Assembly: GCA_934371505.1 (NCBI GenBank) | Contig: CAKRNW010000050.1 | Span: 1 to 14,711, forward strand | Direction of reading: 5' to 3' | Source: an uncultured Lachnospiraceae bacterium | GTDB lineage: Bacteria > Bacillota > Clostridia > Lachnospirales > Lachnospiraceae | DNA: 14,711 nucleotides | Part shown: piece after piece, positions 6,790 to 14,105 of the stretch | How the letters are laid out: each line of letters starts with the position of its first letter | Position numbering within the stretch: position 1 is the first letter of the stretch | The notes under the pieces: generated by a model | What the model saw: the letters and a program-made list of their open reading frames with translations, nothing else | What the model was told of the DNA's origin: nothing | Databases searched by the model: none | Program-made: the position numbers and the translations under genes

Positions 6790-8913
6790 TTAGAAAATCT
6801 TTTTAATGGAGGCAATCATCTGTCTTGCAATGGACTGGGACACCGGTGCAAAGGTGAGTGTAAGCTCCAGCTGGCTCTCTCCCCTTACCGGCAGACCCTG
6901 CAAGGCAAAGGTAAGATTCGGATCTTCCGTGTCAAATACGGCACAGGGATTTCCACCCTTCTGGGGGTGCAGCCATTTTCCATTGATCTGGGGCAGAAAG
7001 CCCTCTTTTGCAGAAAGGGATAAGATCTCTCCATTCCACAGGGCACGTTCAATCTCCACCACACAGCATTCCTCTGCCGGGTCTAACCGGAGATTCCTGA
7101 CATTTCCGTCCACATGGAGATTTAACTCCATTCTGCTACGGGACAGCTCCGGCAATTCCACCCAGTAGGAATCCTCCTGGTTAAAGCCTCTGCCTCTGTC
7201 TTCAAAAATCTGTACCCTTGCCTTGGTCTTTTCCGCCTGGTAAAGTTCCACCAGTTCTGTCAGGGTGAGGTTACTGCCATGCATCTCCTTGTAGAGTTCA
7301 AACATGGATTTCCGCCTGCCGGTCACATAATGCTGGAATTCCAGCTCCTGTTTCTGGAAGTCCTCCATCTCCTCCTTGGAGATGCCAAGCTTCGTTATAA
7401 TTGAATCCAGATTTAATTTATTCCGTTTATCATTTTCCAGAATATAACAGTACAATGCACGGAATGCCAGCTCCTTTGCAGAAAAGGCTTTGTCAAAGGT
7501 CCACTCGTAGTCAATGATGTTCCACGTTGCTCCGTCAATCAGCACATTGGCAAAGATTAAGTCATAATCTGCCACCGGCTGGTTCTCCCCGTAGGATACC
7601 AGTTCCAGATAGTGCTCCAACAGTTCATGGAAAGTATCCATATCCTCGTTGGCCAGACAGGCATCCAGCTTTTCTGCAAGTGTAACACCTGTTATATATT
7701 CCAGTTCCGCCACCGGTTCCTCCGGTCTTCCCGTCTCTGGCAGTAATTTGCAGCGATTAACAGTAAATTCACTGCCCTCATACCGTTTCGTAAGCTTTTC
7801 GTAAGCAGCTGCAATGTTCCGTACATGGTCTTTTGCTTCCGGTGTGAGAGGATATTTGCGGACTGCCAGCTCTTTCCCGCGGTCTTCAGCTTTCTCTGCT
7901 GCATCCCCAGCTTCCACAATCTCCGTGCGGATAGCGAATTCCGGTGCCCGGTCATTGGAGAACTTCGCATACTGTACCGGGAAATCCCGTCCGATGACTA
8001 CTAAGAAGGAATTGGAGAATTCCGGAAACATATCTTCTTCAATCACACCGTCAAAGGCATCCCGCTCGTCAAATAAAAGAAGTCTGTCTCTGTCAAAGTT
8101 GCGAAGGTTATTGGACAATTCTCCCTTCACCGGCAGATGCTTGTCGGAGTACAGGGTGGTCATAAATTTATAATCCGGATACGGATAATAGAAAGAGTAC
8201 TGTTTCACACCACAGCGGGCAAAAATCTGCTCCAGTCCTTTTTTTGAGAAGGTACGGGCACTGAACTCTTCTTTATAGTTTTCAATTCCGGCAAAGTATT
8301 TTCCGATATGGTCTTCGGCACAGCCCGCCCAGTATTTCATACCATACTTATTTTCGATGGCAATAATGGCTCTTCCGTCCGGTTTTAAATGCCGCAGAAT
8401 GATCTTCAGGAAATCATCGTAGGGAGTCTTGCCGCCGATGTAACCTCTTCCGTATTCAAAGACGCCAATCAGACAGATATAATCGAAGTCTGTGGGCAGT
8501 TCCGGCTCAATATCCTGGAAATTTCCCACATGGATGGTCACGTTATCCGCATCCTGGTGGCGATAGGCATTGACCAGACTGCGTTTTCTGGATAAATCCA
8601 CGCAGGTCACAGAACCAGCCTTCTTCGCCAGAACGCCGGTGATTGCTCCACAGCCGGAACCGATTTCCAGCACCTTTTCTGTGCCTTTGAAAGGAATCCA
8701 GTCCACAATATTCTCCCGCTGGCTGGACAGGTGATAGAGAATAGGCCAGTTTTTCCGTTCCTCAATGATGGAGGGATACTCCACCTGCGCCCGGTCTCTG
8801 GCAATTTCCAGCAGTTCCTCCTCAATCTGACCATCACAGTACAGATCCTCACCGGGATAGTATTTATAGTCCAACAGGATTTTTCCGATATGTTCCTGGT
8901 TGTCTGTCATCAT
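6790..8913 (-). CDS. Methyltransferase fused to kinase-like domain, WbdD-like chain-terminator candidate
   Basis: Numbering is from the ATG at 8913 (707 aa). Residues about 45-310 are a class I SAM methyltransferase with the glycine loop VLEIGSGCGAITG (81-93) and the acidic strand end VDLS (105-108). Residues about 315-500 read as an aminoglycoside-phosphotransferase/protein-kinase-like fold: a strand-3 lysine in AVRKYPL (K353), a hinge-like ELEYITG (403-409), D451-x4-N456 resembling the catalytic loop, and IIDYEW with D468 where the metal aspartate would be. A helical stretch (about 502-568), a beta-rich region (about 568-688) and an amphipathic C-terminal helix follow. This is the domain order of WbdD, which phosphorylates and methylates the end of E. 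coli O9a-type chains. The kinase call is motif-based inference. The gene follows the Wzt-like ATPase gene. An upstream ATG at 8949 has only a weak ribosome site, whereas AAAGGTAAGG precedes 8913. Confidence 0.85.
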   Translation of the reverse strand: MMTDNQEHIGKILLDYKYYPGEDLYCDGQIEEELLEIARDRAQVEYPSIIEERKNWPILYHLSSQRENIVDWIPFKGTEKVLEIGSGCGAITGVLAKKAGSVTCVDLSRKRSLVNAYRHQDADNVTIHVGNFQDIEPELPTDFDYICLIGVFEYGRGYIGGKTPYDDFLKIILRHLKPDGRAIIAIENKYGMKYWAGCAEDHIGKYFAGIENYKEEFSARTFSKKGLEQIFARCGVKQYSFYYPYPDYKFMTTLYSDKHLPVKGELSNNLRNFDRDRLLLFDERDAFDGVIEEDMFPEFSNSFLVVIGRDFPVQYAKFSNDRAPEFAIRTEIVEAGDAAEKAEDRGKELAVRKYPLTPEAKDHVRNIAAAYEKLTKRYEGSEFTVNRCKLLPETGRPEEPVAELEYITGVTLAEKLDACLANEDMDTFHELLEHYLELVSYGENQPVADYDLIFANVLIDGATWNIIDYEWTFDKAFSAKELAFRALYCYILENDKRNKLNLDSIITKLGISKEEMEDFQKQELEFQHYVTGRRKSMFELYKEMHGSNLTLTELVELYQAEKTKARVQIFEDRGRGFNQEDSYWVELPELSRSRMELNLHVDGNVRNLRLDPAEECCVVEIERALWNGEILSLSAKEGFLPQINGKWLHPQKGGNPCAVFDTEDPNLTFALQGLPVRGESQLELTLTFAPVSQSIARQMIASIKKIF

Positions 8914-8918
8914 GTAAT

Positions 8919-8928
8919 CCTTACCTTT
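8919..8928 (-). promoter_or_regulatory. Ribosome binding site favouring the ATG at 8913
   Basis: Minus-strand AAAGGTAAGG lies five bases before ATG-ATG (8913 and 8910). If translation began at 8949 these bases would encode KGK in a short extension that looks unlike a domain. That argues for the inner start of the methyltransferase gene. Confidence 0.5.
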
Positions 8929-8965
8929 CCATGGTAATCCTGGTTTCATTCTTCTATTTGCAGGT

Positions 8966-10270
8966 TTATATATCTGAAACTTCTACTTTTGAGTCCATAT
9001 CATAGTAACCCACCGTGTTCTTGTCGGAAATTACCGTAAGATTTAAGGTATCATATAAGCGGTGATACACCTGGAAAACATCGCCCTCATAACCGGTAAC
9101 ACCGAAAGAGAGTAAATACTCTCCGCCCTGAAGAGACATTTTCTGCCGGAATGTGATGTGTTTCCGGGTTCCTGCCTTCACGCTCTCCAGAAATGCTTTT
9201 TCAAACATGGTATTGGTTCCGGTGATCTCCACCCCGATAACGTTTTTAAAAGAAAAGGCAAAAATCGGTGCCGCCACATCTTCACGGAAAACCACTTCCA
9301 TATGAATGGTAAATTCCGTCCCCTTGATGACGGAAGTGCAGATATTTCCCCTTTCATCGGTGACATAGACTTTATCGATAAAGGCGGCCTGGGTTCCATA
9401 CTCCAGCTGATCCGGATTGCGTCCTGCATCCTTTGCCGCAGCTGCAACCAGCTCCTTGTCATTGAGCAAATCCGTATTCTGATCAGTCTGTTCCTCCTCG
9501 GGATGATACTGCCCCACCAGCACCCGCTTATAAATATCAATCATTTCCTTGGGAGATCCCTCTCCCAGCTTGTTACCCTGGTTCAACAAAATGACCCGGT
9601 CACAGTATTTGCTGATGCTGCTCAGATCATGACTGACAAAGAGAATGGTTTTTCCCTGCTTTTTGAATTCTTCAAATTTGTGATAGCACTTTGCCTGGAA
9701 AAATACATCCCCCACGGAAAGAGCCTCATCCACAATAAGGATTTCCGGTTCAATATTAATGGCAACCGCAAATGCCAGACGGACAAACATACCGCTGGAA
9801 TAGGTTTTCACCGGCTGGTACACATATTCTCCGATATCTGCAAAGTCCAGAATATCCTGCAGTTTCTCATCAATTTCTTTCTCGGAAAAGCCCAGCATGG
9901 TGCCATTGAGGTACACGTTTTCGATACCGTTGTACTCCATGTTGAATCCGGCTCCCAGCTCCAACAGGGCTGAAATCCGTCCATTTACATTTACTTCCCC
10001 GGATGTTGGATTCAAAACACCTGTTATGATTTTCAGAATCGTGGATTTGCCCGAGCCGTTGGTGCCGATGATTCCCACCGTTTCTCCCTGATAGATGTTC
10101 ATGGAGATGCCGTTTAAAGCAAAGTGTTCTTTATATTTTTTCGTCCTGGATAACCCCAAAGCCTCTTTCAAACGATCTGAATTTTTCTCGTAAAGCTTAT
10201 ACATCTTCCGTACATCCTTCACCTCGATGGCGATGGGACGCTCCGATGTTTCTTTCTTTATTTCCTGCAT
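8966..10270 (-). CDS. Polysaccharide ABC transporter ATPase with Wzt-like C-terminal domain
   Basis: This 434-residue protein is the ATPase of a Wzm/Wzt-type (TagH/RgpD-like) glycan exporter at the inner face of the membrane. Visible motifs are Walker A GTNGSGKST (69-77), the signature YSSGM (157-161), Walker B ILIVDEA (177-183) and the H-loop SHD (213-215). Exporters of this type usually need about 250 residues for the nucleotide-binding part. Here a further 180 or so follow a polar linker (255-285) and contain beta strands such as AAFIDKVYVTDERG and EYLLSFGVTGYEGDVF. In length and position this matches the Wzt C-terminal beta-sandwich that recognises the modified end of the polymer in E. 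coli O9a-type systems. The ATPase is encoded 31 bases after its permease and just before the WbdD-like gene. Identity of the C-terminal fold is inferred. Confidence 0.92.
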   Translation of the reverse strand: MQEIKKETSERPIAIEVKDVRKMYKLYEKNSDRLKEALGLSRTKKYKEHFALNGISMNIYQGETVGIIGTNGSGKSTILKIITGVLNPTSGEVNVNGRISALLELGAGFNMEYNGIENVYLNGTMLGFSEKEIDEKLQDILDFADIGEYVYQPVKTYSSGMFVRLAFAVAINIEPEILIVDEALSVGDVFFQAKCYHKFEEFKKQGKTILFVSHDLSSISKYCDRVILLNQGNKLGEGSPKEMIDIYKRVLVGQYHPEEEQTDQNTDLLNDKELVAAAAKDAGRNPDQLEYGTQAAFIDKVYVTDERGNICTSVIKGTEFTIHMEVVFREDVAAPIFAFSFKNVIGVEITGTNTMFEKAFLESVKAGTRKHITFRQKMSLQGGEYLLSFGVTGYEGDVFQVYHRLYDTLNLTVISDKNTVGYYDMDSKVEVSDI

Positions 10271-10301
10271 AGCGTGTCAACCTTTCACGTTGTGATTTCC
10301 A

Positions 10302-11309
10302 TTAGAGCACATCTGCGAAATGTACTTTCAATCGTTTGAAAATCATGGCTCCGATGCCAAAGAGTACCACGGTGATAATCCAGAAGTACATCGTGGAATA
10401 AAAATCTTCAAAAAACCACTGTTTTTCGCATAAGGCACTGCGGTAGCCATTCACAATATAAACCAGGGGATTGATTTTAATAACGGTCTGTAACATAGGG
10501 GAATTTTTCAGCACATCGTCCATGTTCCAGAGAATGGGGGTTGCCCACATGCCCACCTGGAGCAGAATGTTGATAATCTGCGCCAAATCCCGGAAAAACA
10601 CCACGATGGCACAGGTGGAGTAGCACAACGCCAGCACCAGAATAAAGAGACAAGCACTGTAGTACAAAAGCTGAATGGTATAAATGGTGGGATAAATTCC
10701 GTAAATGGCTGCCACCACCAGCATCACCGCCACGAAAAACAGATGGATAAATACGGCGGCAATGACCTTTACAATGGGGAGAATACTGATTTTAAAGACC
10801 ACCTTTTTTACCAGATAGTTGTACTCTAAGAGTGCCATGGTACCACTGGTCAGTGCCTCGGTAAAGAAAAACCAGGGTACCAGTCCCGCTGTTAAAAACA
10901 ACACATAGGGCAGCTCGGCTCCACCAGCCAACATCTGCCCTTTTTGTCCAAAGATCCGATCAAAGACAAACCAGTACATCACCACTGTCACCACCGGCTG
11001 TGCCAATGCCCACAATGCGCCCAGATAGGAACCGGCATATCGTTTCTTGAAGTCATTTTTTGATAACTTCCAGATCAGCCGTCTGTTCTGATAAAGCTCC
11101 TTGGGCAGCACCGTTATTTTATCATAAAATCTGGTGAAAATGAGACAGGCTGCCAGAATGACACCACAGGAGATCATTTTTTTCACCAGTTCATCCTGCG
11201 GATCGGCCAGAGGATTGTCATGAACGATAATAATGGCGGCAATGATTACCGCCACTGTCCAGCATAGTGCGATTCCTGTTTTCTTACTGCATTTAAATTT
11301 CCGTTTCAT
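10302..11309 (-). CDS. ABC-2 type polysaccharide transporter permease (Wzm-like)
   Basis: This 335-residue integral membrane protein is the permease partner of the adjacent ATPase. The core from about residue 80 has the amphipathic entry segment LIWKLSKNDFKKRYAGSYLG followed by LWALAQPVVTVVMYWFVFDRIFG, typical of ABC-2 glycan exporters. Hydrophobic segments then occur near 136-152, 186-205, 215-240, 250-262 and 310-327. Family members are often about 260 residues long. Here some 75 extra N-terminal residues hold two more hydrophobic stretches (about 13-30 and 43-58). The ATG at 11309 has AGGA eight bases upstream. The gene lies 19 bases after rfbC, so precursor synthesis and export are co-transcribed. 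It should move the finished lipid-linked glycan across the cytoplasmic membrane. Confidence 0.92.
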   Translation of the reverse strand: MKRKFKCSKKTGIALCWTVAVIIAAIIIVHDNPLADPQDELVKKMISCGVILAACLIFTRFYDKITVLPKELYQNRRLIWKLSKNDFKKRYAGSYLGALWALAQPVVTVVMYWFVFDRIFGQKGQMLAGGAELPYVLFLTAGLVPWFFFTEALTSGTMALLEYNYLVKKVVFKISILPIVKVIAAVFIHLFFVAVMLVVAAIYGIYPTIYTIQLLYYSACLFILVLALCYSTCAIVVFFRDLAQIINILLQVGMWATPILWNMDDVLKNSPMLQTVIKINPLVYIVNGYRSALCEKQWFFEDFYSTMYFWIITVVLFGIGAMIFKRLKVHFADVL

Positions 11310-11328
11310 CCAAATATCCTAACCAGTT

Positions 11329-11892
11329 CTACAGATTCCGTGACTCTTTGTACGCGGCGAAGGAGGGATGTACCTTATCCTTATCGGAAAGAAGAACCTC
11401 CACGCTCTTGTCCAAGGGCCACTGCACTCCTACCTCAGGGTCATTCCACATCAGGCCACCCTCATCGCCGGGATGATAAAAGTCACTGCATTTGTAACAG
11501 AATTCTACATAGTCGGACATGACATAAAAGCCATGGGCAAAGTTCTTAGGAATGAAGAACTGTTTTTTATTTTCCTCAGACAATACCACGCCGAACCATT
11601 TGCCGAAGGTGGCGGAGCCGGGCCGCAAATCCACAGCTACATCAAATACTTCGCCCCGGATGACGCGGACCAGCTTGTCCTGGGGATACTGAATCTGGAA
11701 ATGTAAGCCGCGCAGTACACCTTTTTTGGATGCAGACTGGTTGTCCTGCACGAAATCCACATTGATTCCAATTTCCTGAAAATCCTTCTGCTGGTAAGTT
11801 TCCATAAAATACCCTCTGGCATCTCCAAACACCTGGGGAGTGATTACCTTCAAGCCTTCAATCTCGCATGTTTCTACTGTAAGTTTGCCCAT
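11329..11892 (-). CDS. rfbC: dTDP-4-dehydrorhamnose 3,5-epimerase
   Basis: The 187-residue product has the standard RmlC/RfbC length and cupin fold. It epimerises C3 and C5 of dTDP-4-keto-6-deoxyglucose, the third step towards dTDP-L-rhamnose. Visible hallmarks are GDARGYFMETY (23-33), QDNQSASKKGVLRGLHFQ (49-66) with the catalytic-base candidate His64, the nucleotide-contact region QDKLVRVIRGEVFDVAVDLR (71-90), IPKNFAHGF (114-122) and the aromatic acid candidate Tyr133 in FCYKCSDFY. A GGAG site lies seven bases before the ATG. It is separated from rfbA by the GH25 gene, an unusual insertion in a rhamnose operon, and is followed directly by the ABC permease gene. Classification is secure. Confidence 0.97.
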   Translation of the reverse strand: MGKLTVETCEIEGLKVITPQVFGDARGYFMETYQQKDFQEIGINVDFVQDNQSASKKGVLRGLHFQIQYPQDKLVRVIRGEVFDVAVDLRPGSATFGKWFGVVLSEENKKQFFIPKNFAHGFYVMSDYVEFCYKCSDFYHPGDEGGLMWNDPEVGVQWPLDKSVEVLLSDKDKVHPSFAAYKESRNL

Positions 11893-11912
11893 AACTATTC
11901 TCCATTTATTTT

Positions 11913-13211
11913 TTAATCTATATACCCTATGTTTAAATCCACGTTTCCATCAATACCGGCAACGCTGCCCTTGGAGGTGTACTGCCACATGTCATATTTT
12001 CCATTATACTGGGGTACTTTCCGGTACTCTGCCAGCCAGATATAGTGGTGTCCCAATCCGTCAGAAACCAGATTGTTGTTAAACCAGTTGCAGCTTGCAT
12101 ATACACCGGCACGATAGCCGGAGCTTTCGATCGTACGGCAGAAAGCATCACACACCTCTGTCCGTGTCACGGCATCCAGGTTGTCTGCCCGTCCATTGCC
12201 ACCGGCTCCTTCCGTATCGATGAAAATGGGATAATCCAATTCATATTCTGCACACAGCGTCAAAGCGATACTTGCCTCTTCCACTGCCTCTGTCACATCG
12301 ATTGCCTGGGTAAAGAAATACACGCCTACCTTTAACCCCGCATTCTTTGCCCCCCGGATGTTCTGTTCAAAGTAAGGGTCTTCCACAAGATAACCGGAAT
12401 TCGATCCCCGGTATCCACAACGGATGATGACAAATTCCACGCCGGAGTCCGCCACCTGTTCCCAGTCAATCTCCTTGTTCCACTTGGAGACATCAATTCC
12501 CCAGTGGGCACTGGCATCCATGGTATCTATGGCAGCTTCCTCGTCCCCTTCATTCAGAGCCTCTGACACTCCGGTATCCTCCAGCAGGGCGTTGATTTCG
12601 TCCTCCGTGTGGAGCATGTAGGAAATGTCTGCCAGAGGGCGGAAGTTTACCTGATCCTGTACCCGTACTTTCGTTGACTCAAAAGGTGCCAGATAATCTC
12701 CTGCATCCTCCAGAGCCACTTCATACTCTCCCGGAGACAGGTCTGCAATGTAAATCATGCCGTCCTGATCCAGATCCTTATACTCGTCTTTCCCGGACAA
12801 GGTCACCACGAAGGGCTGACCGGTAACCGGTTCCCCAAAAATATCCACCACATATACACGCAAATCCCGTTCCACGCTGGTAACCATCAGGGATAAACGC
12901 TTAGAAGCGGTTTCCATCAATTCTTCCATAGTGGTCTGTCTGGGATCAAAAAAGGATTCATCCCGTTCAAAAGCTTTGAGATCGTTTCCAATCTGGATGC
13001 CATATGCCGTTGGAGTCTGGGACATATCAATCACCATCCCCACCATGTCATCCGTTTCTGATTCATCCTGAAGTGCTGCAGCTGTGGTGGTCTCCGTCTG
13101 TCCTTTTCCACCAGACACCTGCTTCCAGTTAATCCCAATCACAACCGCAAATACGACCAGTATGGCGGCACACACCGCCACAATGGTCGTCCTCATTAGC
13201 TTAGAGTCCAT
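11913..13211 (-). CDS. Membrane-anchored GH25 family muramidase (lysozyme)
   Basis: Numbering is from the ATG at 13211 (432 aa). Residues 8-28 form one hydrophobic segment after a short basic start and no lipobox is seen, so the protein is likely anchored with its bulk outside the cell. A Thr/Glu-rich linker follows. Residues about 114-190 are a beta domain of the Cna-B/prealbumin style (DLRVYVVDIFGEPVTG, then DQDGMIYIADLSPGEYEVAL). Residues about 237-432 are a GH25 domain: GIDVSKW with Asp240, FIDTEG with Asp332 and Glu334, and NVDLN with Asp425, the acidic set expected for cleavage of the MurNAc-GlcNAc bond. The start codon overlaps the end of rfbA by 11 bases, implying translational coupling. 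A TTG at 13217 is less likely because the ribosome site abuts it. Confidence 0.93.
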   Translation of the reverse strand: MDSKLMRTTIVAVCAAILVVFAVVIGINWKQVSGGKGQTETTTAAALQDESETDDMVGMVIDMSQTPTAYGIQIGNDLKAFERDESFFDPRQTTMEELMETASKRLSLMVTSVERDLRVYVVDIFGEPVTGQPFVVTLSGKDEYKDLDQDGMIYIADLSPGEYEVALEDAGDYLAPFESTKVRVQDQVNFRPLADISYMLHTEDEINALLEDTGVSEALNEGDEEAAIDTMDASAHWGIDVSKWNKEIDWEQVADSGVEFVIIRCGYRGSNSGYLVEDPYFEQNIRGAKNAGLKVGVYFFTQAIDVTEAVEEASIALTLCAEYELDYPIFIDTEGAGGNGRADNLDAVTRTEVCDAFCRTIESSGYRAGVYASCNWFNNNLVSDGLGHHYIWLAEYRKVPQYNGKYDMWQYTSKGSVAGIDGNVDLNIGYID

Positions 13212-14070
13212 TTGCAACCTCTACCAGATATTTACCATAGTTGGTCTTCATCAAGGGTTCTGCCAGCTTCAGAAGCTGTTCTTTGTTGATAAACCCTCTC
13301 TTGTAAGCAATCTCCTCAATGCAGGATACATACAGTCCCTGTCTCTTCTGGAAGGTTGCCACAAAGTTTGCTGCATCCAACAGGGAATCATGGCTTCCGG
13401 TATCCAGCCAGGCGAAACCTCTACCCAGCGTTTCTACCTGCAGGGTTCCTCTCCGCAGGTATTCGTTGTTGATGCTGGTAATCTCGATTTCACCTCTTGC
13501 GGAGGGTTTTACATTCTTTGCAATCTCTACTACATCGTTATCGTAGAAATATAAGCCCGGCACCGCATAATTGCTCTTGGGATGTTCCGGTTTTTCCTCG
13601 ATGGAAAGGGCTTTTCCGTTCTCGTCAAACTCTACAACGCCATACTCTCTTGGGTCACGCACATAGTAACCGAAGATAGTCGCACCCTTTTCCCGGGCTG
13701 CCACACGCTGTAACACCTTGGAGAAACTCTGTCCGTAGAAAATATTGTCACCCAGCACCAGAGCCGCACTGTCATTTCCGATGAAGTCTGCACCGATGAT
13801 AAAGGCATCTGCCAGACCTCTGGGCTGCTCCTGTACTGCATACTCCATGTGAAGTCCCAGCTGTTCGCCGGTTCCGAATAACTCTTTAAATACCGGTAAA
13901 TCTCTGGGGGTAGAGATGATCAGGATTTCCCGGATACCGGCTAACATCAGTGTTGACAGGGGATAGTAAATCATGGGTTTGTCATAAACTGGCATAATTT
14001 GCTTGGAAATTGCCTTGGTCAACGGGTACAGACGGGTTCCGGAACCGCCTGCTAAGATAATTCCCTTCAT
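13201..14070 (-). CDS. rfbA: Glucose-1-phosphate thymidylyltransferase
   Basis: This 289-residue enzyme joins dTTP and glucose-1-phosphate to dTDP-glucose, the first committed step of dTDP-L-rhamnose synthesis. The N-terminal nucleotide loop GIILAGGSGTRLYPLT (3-18) with SKQIMPVYDKPMIYYP behind it is diagnostic, as are EQPRGLADAF, the metal motif LVLGDNIFYG and the late EIEITSINNEYL and GFAWLDTGSHDSL segments. The length is standard. A GGGA ribosome site precedes the ATG. rfbB ends 35 bases upstream, and the stop codon overlaps the start of the GH25 gene. Its substrate is the product of the phosphoglucomutase encoded at the left of this window. Confidence 0.98.
   Translation of the reverse strand: MKGIILAGGSGTRLYPLTKAISKQIMPVYDKPMIYYPLSTLMLAGIREILIISTPRDLPVFKELFGTGEQLGLHMEYAVQEQPRGLADAFIIGADFIGNDSAALVLGDNIFYGQSFSKVLQRVAAREKGATIFGYYVRDPREYGVVEFDENGKALSIEEKPEHPKSNYAVPGLYFYDNDVVEIAKNVKPSARGEIEITSINNEYLRRGTLQVETLGRGFAWLDTGSHDSLLDAANFVATFQKRQGLYVSCIEEIAYKRGFINKEQLLKLAEPLMKTNYGKYLVEVANGL
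13218..13222 (-). promoter_or_regulatory. Ribosome binding site inside the end of rfbA for the GH25 gene
   Basis: Minus-strand AGAGG lies six bases before the ATG at 13211, inside the last codons of rfbA. It abuts the alternative TTG at 13217 with no spacing, which decides for the ATG and suggests translation of the muramidase depends on ribosomes finishing rfbA. Confidence 0.6.
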
Positions 14071-14105
14071 GGTATTGTCCCTTTCTTTTTCATCTATTTC
14101 TGGTT

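Noticed and set aside
8914..8949. Twelve-codon N-terminal extension of the methyltransferase (ATG at 8949)
   Set aside because: Only a weak AGAAG precedes it, and the extension covers the better ribosome site used by the ATG at 8913. Not excluded experimentally.
9158..9973. Plus-strand open frame of 271 codons opposite the ABC ATPase gene
   Set aside because: It is antisense to a strongly supported ATPase gene, and its translation shows no domain motif, only low-order hydrophobic and basic stretches expected from the opposite strand.
13212..13217. TTG start for the GH25 gene
   Set aside because: The AGAGG site directly abuts this codon, while the ATG at 13211 has proper six-base spacing.
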